Shown here one piece after another: positions 23,372 to 30,928 of a stretch of 54,912 bases of DNA (positions are counted from its first letter, which is position 1; every line of letters starts with the position of its first letter). The notes below the pieces were generated by a model. The model did not search any database, was not told the origin of the DNA, and saw only the letters and a list, made by a program, of their open reading frames with translations. This DNA comes from Proteobacteria bacterium UBA3413. GTDB taxonomy: Bacteria; Pseudomonadota; Gammaproteobacteria; Magnimaribacterales; D2472. The stretch covers positions 24,169 through 79,080 of the forward strand of contig DEOR01000044.1 of assembly GCA_002358345.1 (NCBI GenBank). Reading direction: 5' to 3'. A program made the position numbers and the translations under genes.

Positions 23372-23983
23372 ATGAAAAAATTTGCATTTGCACTTTTTTT
23401 ATTTCTTTCATCTTATGGTTTCACTGAATCACTAGAGTATGTTGTCGAGCGTAAAGGAAAAGAAATTGGAACCCACTCATTCATTTTTTCACAAAGTGAT
23501 GGGGGCATGAAGGTTCAAATATCCACAAATATTGTGGTTAAGTTAGGCTTCATTCCTGTTTATAAATTTATTCATGATGGTTTGGAAACTTGGACCAATG
23601 GAGTTCTCATAGGATACGATTCAACAACAAATGACAATGGAGCAGACAAATTTTTGAAATTTTATGGTAATTCCATTCATAGCAGCCGGGGCGATTTTCC
23701 CACCTTAGGAAATACCTACATCCCTACAAGTCTTTGGAGCATCTCAACCATCAAAGCAACTGAACTTTTGAGTACTCTTGATGGCCGACCTATGAAAGTA
23801 TCCTTTCAAGCCCTTGGAGAAGAAGATATTTTGACCAAGAGCAGGAAAAAACTTAGAGCAAGGCATTTCTCAATGAAAGGTGATTTAGAAAGAGAGCTTT
23901 GGTATGACAATAAAGATAGGTTAGTTCAAGTTAAATTCAAGGGGGGTGATGGATCTACCATTAACTATATCTTAGATGAATAA
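23372..23983 (+). CDS. DUF6134-like secreted protein
   Basis: 203 residues from the ATG at 23372. A clean signal peptide (basic MKK, hydrophobic core, predicted cleavage near residue 18-19) supports this start over the longer in-frame readings at 23189 or 23222, which would bury the signal. The mature part is beta-rich: EYVVERKGKEIGTHSFIF, then WTNGVLIGYDSTTNDNG and the closing LERELWYDNKDRLVQVKFK. The pattern fits DUF6134/DUF3108-type periplasmic proteins. Its original promoter appears to have been replaced by the GC-richer patch upstream. No function is known. Confidence 0.7.
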   Translation: MKKFAFALFLFLSSYGFTESLEYVVERKGKEIGTHSFIFSQSDGGMKVQISTNIVVKLGFIPVYKFIHDGLETWTNGVLIGYDSTTNDNGADKFLKFYGNSIHSSRGDFPTLGNTYIPTSLWSISTIKATELLSTLDGRPMKVSFQALGEEDILTKSRKKLRARHFSMKGDLERELWYDNKDRLVQVKFKGGDGSTINYILDE

Positions 23984-24108
23984 ATAATGCTCCGATGAAT
24001 ATTTTGTTATTGGAAGACTGTCGAGTAAGTTCAAACAAAGAATTAGATTTGTAATATGGGAAGAAAAATTAGTTGAAAGATTGAGTTGGTAATAGAATTT
24101 GTATCATC

Positions 24109-24177
24109 TCATTCCCACTCAATAGTTAATACTGATTTACCAGCAGTATCATAGATGGTCCCAGACATTATCTTCAT
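24109..24177 (-). pseudogene. 22-codon fragment resembling the GMP synthetase C-terminus
   Basis: An ATG at 24177, overlapping the stop of the dehydrogenase gene by 4 bases, opens 22 codons ending in GTIYDTAGKSVLTIEWE and a stop. GuaA proteins nearly always end in '(V/C)YD(I/V)(S/T)xKPPxTIEWE', so this looks like the last 20 or so residues of guaA with the PP replaced. No other guaA sequence is in the window. It lies at the downstream edge of the steroid block. The 3' end of guaA is a known insertion site for genomic islands. Confidence 0.5.
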
Positions 24178-25148
24178 TCTGAATAAAGATTTACTATTTG
24201 ATCACCATTTTGAATATTTTTAATATTCTGAAAAAACAAGTCAAATGCTCTCTCTAAGGATAAGAGTGAGTGCGCTGAATCATGAGCCGAAATAAAGCAA
24301 TTCTTAGCTGTCCAAAGCGAAGAGGAATTCTCAAGGGGCTCATTCTTTATTGTATCCAATGCAGCCGCAGAAATTTCTTCACTATTCAATGCATCTGCAA
24401 GGTCAAGCTCATTAATTGCAGTGCCTCGACCTACGTTAATTAACATCGCTGAGTTGTTAAGTTTTTTTAGAACGTCTGCATTTATGACGTCTCTAGTTTG
24501 AGCGCTGTCGGGTAAAGCGAGCACCAAGTAATCGGTTAAAGGGAGCAATGCCTCAAACTGATCCAACCCCAAAACCTCGTCAGCATATTCATCATCTACT
24601 GGATTACGCTTGATCCCAGTTACCCTCATACCAAAAGCTTTACCTAACTTAGCCACTTGTTTACCAATGCCTCCATACCCCAGAATCACCAAGGTTTTAT
24701 CTGTAAGCTCACCATCTCCAGCTATTGGAGCCCAGTGCTTAGATTGTTGAAACTCAATGTGCTGATCTATTCTCTTGTTCCATCTTAATATTTGCGAAAA
24801 AACATAATGGGCAATTGGAATTGCATAAACGCTACTTGCATTAGCAATTTGAATATTTTCTATTTTTAAAATAGCTTGGAGTATTGGGGAATCCATTCCA
24901 GCAAACCCACTTTGAATAAACTTCATTCGCTTGGATAATATCAATAAAGCATCGTGAATTTCTGGGTGATCTCTAGCTGCAAATAAGAATTGATAGCACA
25001 TAAATAAAGCATCTGATTCAGGAATAGCTTCCCAGGCTGGATCCCGGGAATCTAGAGGATTTAGTGCAATAATCTCCATTGAGGGGTCAAAAGAAAGTAG
25101 CTCAGACCTGTATAACTTATTATTATCTTCAGATATTACGATTCTCAT
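24174..25148 (-). CDS. D-2-hydroxyacid dehydrogenase family protein
   Basis: 324 residues. The NAD-binding domain has GYGGIGKQVAKLGKAFG, and the catalytic residues are recognisable: Arg in NVGRGTAINE, Glu in KNEPLE and His in ISAHDSAHS. The family oxidises or reduces 2-hydroxy/2-keto acids. It overlaps fadD3 by 4 bases and is the last gene of the steroid block. A role for it in steroid breakdown is not established, so it may act on a 2-oxo acid product or be a passenger. Confidence 0.85.
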   Translation of the reverse strand: MRIVISEDNNKLYRSELLSFDPSMEIIALNPLDSRDPAWEAIPESDALFMCYQFLFAARDHPEIHDALLILSKRMKFIQSGFAGMDSPILQAILKIENIQIANASSVYAIPIAHYVFSQILRWNKRIDQHIEFQQSKHWAPIAGDGELTDKTLVILGYGGIGKQVAKLGKAFGMRVTGIKRNPVDDEYADEVLGLDQFEALLPLTDYLVLALPDSAQTRDVINADVLKKLNNSAMLINVGRGTAINELDLADALNSEEISAAALDTIKNEPLENSSSLWTAKNCFISAHDSAHSLLSLERAFDLFFQNIKNIQNGDQIVNLYSE

Positions 25149-26689
25149 GAGCCATCCTTTAATACATATTTCATAACTTTTCCGGCAGCATTGGTAGGCA
25201 AGTCTTTGGTAAACTCTATTTCTCTTGGGACCTTGTAATTAGCCATGTTCTCTTTGCACCAGTGCATAAGTGTCTTAGCGTTCAAAGTTTGACTAGGTTT
25301 TAAAACAATAAAGGCTTTAGCAACCTCTCCCATTCTATCATCGTCAATACCTATAACCGCTGCTTGAGAAATTGCAGGATGATCGCAAAGGATATTTTCT
25401 ATTTCAGCGGGGTATGCATTAAAGCCTCCAACAATAAACATATCTTTGCTTCGATCTGTTATTTTGATATAGCCGCGTTCATCCAGTATTCCTATATCGC
25501 CTGTATGCAACCAACCCGATGCATCTATAGCTTCATTGGTGGCCTCTGGATTGTTAAAGTAACCGCTGGTCACGTTGTATCCTCTGACAAGAATTTCACC
25601 TGGACTTCCTGCCAAAACTTCCTCTCCATTGGAATCTATACATTTAACCTCAACCCCAGCAATAGCACAGCCAGAAGTTGTTGCGATGGTTTCATAATCA
25701 TCATCAGGAGTACACATAGTGACAACGCCTGTGCTTTCGGTCAGCCCATAGGCGGTGATAACTGTTTCAAAACCTAGTTGCTCTTTCATGTCTTTGATCA
25801 ATTGAACCGGAATGGAAGCTGCTCCAGTGACCCCAAGCCTCAAAGAGGAAATATCTACGTGGCCAAGCTTTTCGCTTGTAAGGATAGATTGATACAAGGT
25901 GGGAGGGCCTGGCAGCATCGAAATCTTTTTCTCATGAATCATGTCAATAATTTTATCTGCATCAAATACTGCACAAGGATAAGCCGTCGCTCCCCTCATA
26001 ATTGAAGCAAGCCAGCCAGCTTTATAACCAAAGGTATGAAAAAAGGGATTAACTATTAAATATTTATCATCTTGGTTCAACCCTATATATTTTGACCAGT
26101 AATCAAAAACTTTAATATTCTGACCATGAGTTGAAATGACTCCTTTGGGCTTGCCGGTCGTGCCAGAGGTAAAAATAATATCTGCAAGGTCTTCTTCATT
26201 CACGGATGGAAGATCAATTTTTAAGGAAGAATGCATTAACGAAGAAAGATGAGAGACATCTGAAGATTTATTCTCATCCAAGGCAATTCGATGCTCTAAA
26301 AATGGGAGGTCCTCATGAGACAGAAGGTTGAAATAATTTAAGCCAAGGAATTCATTCATGCTAAAAAGAATTTTTGCTTGGGAGTTATTGAGGATGTATG
26401 CAGCTTCCTTGCCTTTCATCCGGGTATTGATAGGAACAACTACTCCACCTGCTTTCTGCGTGCCAATAGCAGCTAACACCCATGCATTAATATTCGGGGC
26501 CCAAATTGCTACTCTATCGCCCTTGCCAATACCTATATTGATTAAATTTTTTGCGATCTGGGTTGATTGAGTGTCTAAATCTTCAAATGTGAGCACGCTA
26601 TACTCTGAAACTAAGGCTTCTCTTCGTCCATGCTTCAAAGCCTGCCGTTTGATCAGCTCCGGAATTGTCAGATTTGATGCTGTATTCAA
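25145..26689 (-). CDS. fadD3: Acyl-CoA synthetase, FadD3-like (HIP-CoA ligase)
   Basis: 514 residues of the AMP-forming ligase family. The P-loop is FTSGTTGKPKG (near 172-182), followed by AYGLTEST, GWLHTGDIG and the C-terminal Lys motif AAGKVMKYVLK. The N-terminal part (DRVAIWAPN, VVVPINTR, then FLG) closely follows actinobacterial FadD3, which activates HIP, the C/D-ring propionate left after A/B-ring removal. Position among ipdA/B/C, echA20 and fadA6 genes supports this substrate over a general fatty acid. It overlaps the Lrp gene by 4 bases (ATGA). Confidence 0.82.
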   Translation of the reverse strand: MNTASNLTIPELIKRQALKHGRREALVSEYSVLTFEDLDTQSTQIAKNLINIGIGKGDRVAIWAPNINAWVLAAIGTQKAGGVVVPINTRMKGKEAAYILNNSQAKILFSMNEFLGLNYFNLLSHEDLPFLEHRIALDENKSSDVSHLSSLMHSSLKIDLPSVNEEDLADIIFTSGTTGKPKGVISTHGQNIKVFDYWSKYIGLNQDDKYLIVNPFFHTFGYKAGWLASIMRGATAYPCAVFDADKIIDMIHEKKISMLPGPPTLYQSILTSEKLGHVDISSLRLGVTGAASIPVQLIKDMKEQLGFETVITAYGLTESTGVVTMCTPDDDYETIATTSGCAIAGVEVKCIDSNGEEVLAGSPGEILVRGYNVTSGYFNNPEATNEAIDASGWLHTGDIGILDERGYIKITDRSKDMFIVGGFNAYPAEIENILCDHPAISQAAVIGIDDDRMGEVAKAFIVLKPSQTLNAKTLMHWCKENMANYKVPREIEFTKDLPTNAAGKVMKYVLKDGS

Positions 26690-27141
26690 TCTAAGATCCT
26701 TGCCCAGCGATAATCATATTTATAATATTTTAAACCAATGGACGATTCAAAAAACCTTACGCCTGGCAACGAGGAAATGTCCTCATAGAGAACTCTGGAA
26801 AGTTTGGTAATATCTTCCGCAAGAATAAATGCCATCAAATCATGGCGACCTATTAAGGTTGAAACAAATCTTACTTCCTTCATTTTTGATAGGGATTTAG
26901 CAATTGAATCTTTTGATCGAGTTTCAACATCTAGGCCTACAAATGCTACTGCGGGATTATCCATCCTGTTGATATTATTAATCACAGCAATTTTAATAAT
27001 TTTATTCTGAATTAGTTTCTGAATTCTGTTTCGCACAGTACCTTCGGTCACGCCAATGGCTTTTGCCATTTGGTTGTTTGACATTCTGGCATCAGCGCCG
27101 AGGAGTTGAATAATCTGTTTATCTGTCAGATCAAGCTTCAT
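26686..27141 (-). CDS. Lrp/AsnC family regulator 1
   Basis: 151 residues from the ATG at 27141 (MKLDLTDKQIIQLL); a longer reading from 27189 would sit in the preceding gene. An N-terminal helix-turn-helix (NNQMAKAIGVTEGTVRNRIQKL) is followed by a RAM ligand-binding domain (VRFVSTLIGRHDLMAFI and VRFFESSIGLKYYKYD). It overlaps the other Lrp-type gene by 11 bases. Two adjacent paralogues may form a hetero-oligomer. As the only regulator type within the steroid block, the pair is a reasonable candidate for its ligand-responsive control. Confidence 0.87.
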   Translation of the reverse strand: MKLDLTDKQIIQLLGADARMSNNQMAKAIGVTEGTVRNRIQKLIQNKIIKIAVINNINRMDNPAVAFVGLDVETRSKDSIAKSLSKMKEVRFVSTLIGRHDLMAFILAEDITKLSRVLYEDISSLPGVRFFESSIGLKYYKYDYRWARILD

Positions 27142-27598
27142 TTGCAAAGGGAGTCCAATCGGTTTCAAATTTATAAACATTTGATGCAATTGCTGGCGCG
27201 ATGCTTTTTATACCAGGGATTGCTGGCAACGTTTGATCTAAAAATATTTTAGTTTCTTGAAGCGTTTGTGTGGCGCAAAGGATCTCAAGATCTTGAATTC
27301 CGCTAACGACATTTACGCTAAATACTTCATTTAAACGAGAAAGAATATCAGCAACCTCCTCTAGCTTTTCGCCATGGACTCTTATTCCAATCGGCAAAAG
27401 GTAATCAAAACCACATTTCTCAAAGTCTGCAATGGCAATAATTTTACAGAAACCGCCCTCGATAATTTTAGTGAGTCTTTTGCTAACGGTGACTTCGTTT
27501 ACCGAGAGTTGTTCAGCAATATATTTTGCAGGCGCACGTCCATCGCTCTCTAAGATTTTAAGTATTTTATGATCTAAATCATCGAGGGAAACTTTCAC
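27131..27598 (-). CDS. Lrp/AsnC family regulator 2
   Basis: 155 residues. The helix-turn-helix is at about 10-50 (DHKILKILESDG, then IAEQLSVNEVTVSKRLTKI), followed by a RAM-type domain with SVNVVSGIQDLEILCAT. It lies 28 bases downstream of the split oxygenase catalytic gene. It differs clearly in sequence from regulator 1, so the two are not a recent duplication. The ligand is unknown; CoA thioesters or steroid acids would be candidates by context. Confidence 0.85.
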   Translation of the reverse strand: MKVSLDDLDHKILKILESDGRAPAKYIAEQLSVNEVTVSKRLTKIIEGGFCKIIAIADFEKCGFDYLLPIGIRVHGEKLEEVADILSRLNEVFSVNVVSGIQDLEILCATQTLQETKIFLDQTLPAIPGIKSIAPAIASNVYKFETDWTPFANEA

Positions 27599-27626
27599 TG
27601 GAGGAAATATTAAAGAATTATGAGGG

Positions 27627-28472
27627 TTAGAATTCTCTTTTTTCTAAATCTAGACCAGCAGGGATATCTTCTCTGTTCACCAGAAACTGGCCATACCATT
27701 TACGTAATTTATGTAAAGGGCCGTCTCCATCGCAAACCACTGGATCTGGAATATAGATTTTATTCTCCCAAATTTGAACATCCTGGCCAAATGCAAAGTT
27801 ATTAGCATCAACATATCCCTGAATAAATGCAGCCTCATCTTCGGCAGACATTCCAGGTACCTTTTTTACCATGACTCCAAAGTTAATTTGAAAGGAAGTC
27901 AGAGTTAAGGGTATGTGTGTAACAGCAAGTCTACTTTCAACTTTCTGACCATCATAAATGGCGCTCATGTAAGTTGTCATATAGGCCGGCCCCTCATAAG
28001 TTGCCTGAGAAAATAGATCTCTTCCAAGAATCGGGCTATCCGCTGTCATTTCTTGGGTGTATGTATGATCTTTTGCTTCATTCCAAAAGCCTTCAAATGG
28101 CGCCTGATGCACTGGACCAAAGTGGCCTTTATCAGCCATATTATCAATTAACTCTCTACAGTTATTTTTAACTAAAAAGCTTGCCATGCTGTACTCAGAC
28201 CAATCATCTGAGTAACATTCTTCAATTTTTTTAGGTAAAAAATCTGGGGCTTGACCCTCAGCATCATGCCACACCATAACCATTTGATTAATCTCTAGTA
28301 TTGGCCATGGCTCTTGATCGCCAAGATCGAGGCTGATGGAGTTATCCTCTAACCTTTGCACTTGAAGCTTTCTATTAAATCCGTAGATTGTTTTTATCTC
28401 TCCAACTAAAAAATCTCGCTGGTGACCCAGGACAAACCATCCTCTAGGAAATCTATCTGGTAAATCGCTCAT
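27627..28472 (-). CDS. KshA-like oxygenase catalytic chain lacking Rieske cluster residues
   Basis: 281 residues from the ATG at 28472, which has GGAG 7 bases upstream (an in-frame TTG at 28484 is less likely). The start RFPRGWFVLG and the stretch QMVMVWHDAEGQAP match the two ends of the KshA Rieske domain, but the section with the two CxH/CxxH iron-sulfur motifs is missing. The catalytic domain is complete: NCRELIDNMADKGHFGPVH gives bridging Asp114 and iron ligands His117 and His122, and FGQDVQIW gives ligand Asp231. KshA hydroxylates C9 of 3-ketosteroids to open ring B. It probably works with the Rieske protein encoded just upstream. A reductase (KshB) was not found here. Confidence 0.8.
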   Translation of the reverse strand: MSDLPDRFPRGWFVLGHQRDFLVGEIKTIYGFNRKLQVQRLEDNSISLDLGDQEPWPILEINQMVMVWHDAEGQAPDFLPKKIEECYSDDWSEYSMASFLVKNNCRELIDNMADKGHFGPVHQAPFEGFWNEAKDHTYTQEMTADSPILGRDLFSQATYEGPAYMTTYMSAIYDGQKVESRLAVTHIPLTLTSFQINFGVMVKKVPGMSAEDEAAFIQGYVDANNFAFGQDVQIWENKIYIPDPVVCDGDGPLHKLRKWYGQFLVNREDIPAGLDLEKREF

Positions 28473-28489
28473 TTTTTTCTCCAATTTTT

Positions 28490-28927
28490 TTACTCAAACC
28501 TCTGTCCATTAGGCTCTGCAGGCTTAGCATCTTTGTCAAACCAAGCATATATCATGCCATCAATCTCATCTATCTCCCAAGAGCGTGTGACCGCCTTGGT
28601 GGGAATATTTTTAGCGTAAGGAATCTCATCACAGTGACCGTCTCCTGCCCAGCGCCATGAATGAAATGGGCATCTAATGCTATTGCCATCCACTTCGCCG
28701 CAAGCAAGCGAAGCGCCCATGTGTTTGCAGTAAAGATCTAAGCCTCTGAGAGTAGAGTCTTCACCTCTCCACACAACTATTTGCGTTGGAAAACTCTCAA
28801 CCTGCAGAGCTTGTTTAATTTTAATTTGACTACTATCTGCAATTTTATACCAGCCAGATGCTAGATTGCTCTCACTTATATTTCTTTGCTCGGGCAACTC
28901 GGGCGCTATTAGCTCCTGATCAGTCAA
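28490..28927 (-). CDS. Stand-alone KshA-like Rieske [2Fe-2S] protein
   Basis: 145 residues. The cluster ligands are intact: Cys67-x-His69 in YCKHMG and Cys86-x-x-His89 in RCPFHSWRW. Flanking sequence (LRGLDLYCKHMG, WAGDGHCDEIPYAK and the closing MIYAWFDKD) follows the KshA Rieske domain closely, more than bacterial ferredoxin-type Rieske proteins. The chain ends where KshA would continue into its catalytic domain; that domain is encoded by the next gene, 17 bases on. A TATAAT (28964-28969) and a GGGAG ribosome-binding site lie upstream, so this may start a sub-operon. Confidence 0.85.
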   Translation of the reverse strand: MTDQELIAPELPEQRNISESNLASGWYKIADSSQIKIKQALQVESFPTQIVVWRGEDSTLRGLDLYCKHMGASLACGEVDGNSIRCPFHSWRWAGDGHCDEIPYAKNIPTKAVTRSWEIDEIDGMIYAWFDKDAKPAEPNGQRFE

Positions 28928-28963
28928 AATATTCTCCCTATATTTAATTGTCTTATATTAACT

Positions 28964-28969
28964 ATTATA
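28964..28969 (-). promoter_or_regulatory. -10 box before the Rieske gene
   Basis: A perfect TATAAT on the minus strand lies 37 bases before the Rieske start in a 112-base gap, the largest inside the steroid block. The -35 region is weak (TTGATT is slightly too close). It suggests a separate promoter for the oxygenase pair, the Lrp genes, fadD3 and the dehydrogenase. Apart from this, the gap 28928-29039 shows no gene. Confidence 0.4.
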
Positions 28970-29039
28970 TAAATGCAGCAATTAATCAACGAGTATCAGG
29001 TCGATTTGTTTTGTCAATTCTATCTCCAGAATACATAAC

Positions 29040-29912
29040 TCAAACTATAGATGCGACGATTTTCTCAGCTGCAATTAGTTGATTGAGGTCCTTGGACGTT
29101 GGAACTAACAAGACATCTGTTGCTCCGGCTGCCTTGATCTCAAGTAAAAATTCTTTTAAATCTCTTTCTGTGCCAGCTAATCCTGCTGTTTTGGAGAGCT
29201 CGGATGCTAAATCTTCTCCCATCCAGCCTAGGTATCGTTTGAGATGGATTTGAATATCTTGCCTGGCAGTTGCTTCGAGGCCAAACCAAAAACTTGTTAC
29301 CAATCTTGGTGCTCTATTGGATGCGGCGAACGCTGTGATTACTCGCTGAAAAGAATCTTTAATTTCTTCTATATCTGCATTAAATGAAAAACCTGCTAGG
29401 CCATCTGCAAAATCTGCGGCCATGGACATAGCCTTGGGGCCAACTGCGCCAGCAAGAATTTCGGGACCATTGCTAGAAAAAAGCTCAGGACCTAATTCTG
29501 GATGTAGCTCTTGAGACCAGATCGATTGCATAATCTTCACTTTTTCAGCTAATAAAGCCCATCTTCTTTGGGACCAATCAGCTCCAATAGCCTGATAGTC
29601 CTCTTCTCGACCACCCACTCCAACACCCAAAGTAAAGCGACCTTCCGAAAGCATATCAATGGTTGCAAATTGCTTCGCGCTCAAGACGGGATCATGCATT
29701 GTTAGAACGGAAATAGTAGCAATGATTTCTACCCGGGTTGTCCAGGCTGCTACAGCACTTAAAGTGGAAATGAACTCTGGATTTGAAAAAAGAACTCTTT
29801 CTCCAAGCGCTATATGAGACCAAGGCCCTGAATCAATCTGCTTGGTCCAAGCCTCAAGATCCTGGCGAGTTAGCCCTGGCTCCATGACCGGAAGGGTCAT
29901 GCCTATTTTCAT
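29040..29912 (-). CDS. Luciferase-like (LLM) flavin-dependent oxidoreductase
   Basis: 290 residues with the LLM TIM-barrel pattern: MKIGMTLPVMEPG, then TISVLTMHDPVLSAKQFATIDMLSEGRF and GVGVGGREEDYQAIG. The family uses FMN or F420 for monooxygenation or hydride transfer. It overlaps hsaF by 4 bases, so it belongs to the ring-degradation set. The 3-HSA 4-hydroxylase HsaA/HsaB is absent from the window, and this protein is a conceivable but untested stand-in. It could equally be an F420-type dehydrogenase. Confidence 0.83.
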   Translation of the reverse strand: MKIGMTLPVMEPGLTRQDLEAWTKQIDSGPWSHIALGERVLFSNPEFISTLSAVAAWTTRVEIIATISVLTMHDPVLSAKQFATIDMLSEGRFTLGVGVGGREEDYQAIGADWSQRRWALLAEKVKIMQSIWSQELHPELGPELFSSNGPEILAGAVGPKAMSMAADFADGLAGFSFNADIEEIKDSFQRVITAFAASNRAPRLVTSFWFGLEATARQDIQIHLKRYLGWMGEDLASELSKTAGLAGTERDLKEFLLEIKAAGATDVLLVPTSKDLNQLIAAEKIVASIV

Positions 29913-30928
29913 AAATTAGCTTTCTTTTTTAAAAGATCTAAAGCCACATCAACAATCATGTCTTCTTGACCCCCAACCATTTTTCTTTTGCCTAGTTCCA
30001 CTAGAATGTCTCGAGTATCTAGTTCATAGAGTTCAGCAGCAGATTCAGCGTGACGTAAAAAGGATGAATATACTCCCGCATAACCAAGAGTTAAAGTTTC
30101 TCTATCCACCCTAACCGGTCTGTCCTGTAGAGGCCTTACAAGCTCTTCTGCAGCATCCATTAATTTAAATAAATCAGTTCCGTGAGACCAGCCCAATCGA
30201 TCAATCGCAGCTATGAAAACCTCTAAAGGTGCATTTCCTGCTCCAGCCCCCATCCCTGCTAAACTCGCATCAATCCGATCCGCACCATTTTCAACAGCGA
30301 TAATGGAATTTGCGACACCTAGGGATAGATTATGGTGAGCATGCATTCCTGTTTGGGTTTCTGGATTTAACTCACCTTTAAATGCTTGAAAGCGCTCAGC
30401 TACATCCTGCATACTCAGCGCACCACCAGAATCAACAACATAAACGCACTGCGCTCCATAAGACTCCATAAGCTTAGCTTGAGCTGCTAAGTTTGATGGC
30501 GTTGTCATATGCGACATCATTAAAAATCCAATAGTATCCATTCCTAACTCTCTTGCAAACTCAATGTGCTGCCTGGAAACATCTGCTTCTGTGCAATGAG
30601 TTGCCACTCGAACTGATCGAACGCCTAAATCCCATGCCCATTTTAAATCTTCTTTGATCGCAATGCCTGGAAGTATTAGCGTGGTAAGTTTTGCATGCTT
30701 AAGATTATCCGCAACTGCAGCGATCCATTCCTGATCTGTGTGTGCGCCAAAACCATAATTAAATGAAGAGCCAGATAACCCATCTCCATGAGCAACCTCA
30801 ATAGCATCAACTTTTGCATCGTCTAATGCTTTGGCTATCTCCACCACGTGATCTAGACCATATTGATGGCGAATAGCATGCATGCCATCTCTTAAAGTTA
30901 CATCCTGTATATATATTTTTTTTGTCAT
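29909..30928 (-). CDS. hsaF: 4-hydroxy-2-oxoacid aldolase HsaF/MhpE-like
   Basis: 339 residues of the DmpG/HMG-lyase-like family. The metal and active-site segment VTLRDGMHAIRHQ is near the N-terminus, followed by VDSGGALS and the His pair in GMHAHHNLSLGVANS. The C-terminal part fits the DmpG communication domain. It splits 4-hydroxy-2-oxohexanoate (steroid route) or -pentanoate into pyruvate and an aldehyde, which is channelled directly to the acylating dehydrogenase made by the adjacent gene. The 4-base overlap with hsaG supports a coupled complex. Confidence 0.93.
   Translation of the reverse strand: MTKKIYIQDVTLRDGMHAIRHQYGLDHVVEIAKALDDAKVDAIEVAHGDGLSGSSFNYGFGAHTDQEWIAAVADNLKHAKLTTLILPGIAIKEDLKWAWDLGVRSVRVATHCTEADVSRQHIEFARELGMDTIGFLMMSHMTTPSNLAAQAKLMESYGAQCVYVVDSGGALSMQDVAERFQAFKGELNPETQTGMHAHHNLSLGVANSIIAVENGADRIDASLAGMGAGAGNAPLEVFIAAIDRLGWSHGTDLFKLMDAAEELVRPLQDRPVRVDRETLTLGYAGVYSSFLRHAESAAELYELDTRDILVELGKRKMVGGQEDMIVDVALDLLKKKANL

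Noticed and set aside
20470..23400. Attachment-site duplication of the tRNA-Arg 3' end
   Set aside because: No second copy of the tRNA 3' sequence (TTCGATTCCTGGAG...) was found near 23.3-24.1 kb, and no integrase gene is present.
27627..28927. One kshA gene broken by a frameshift
   Set aside because: Both ORFs have their own ribosome-binding site, start and stop, and both retain overlapping parts of the Rieske domain (each has its own N-terminal and VWHD/AWFD end). A frameshift would not duplicate those segments.
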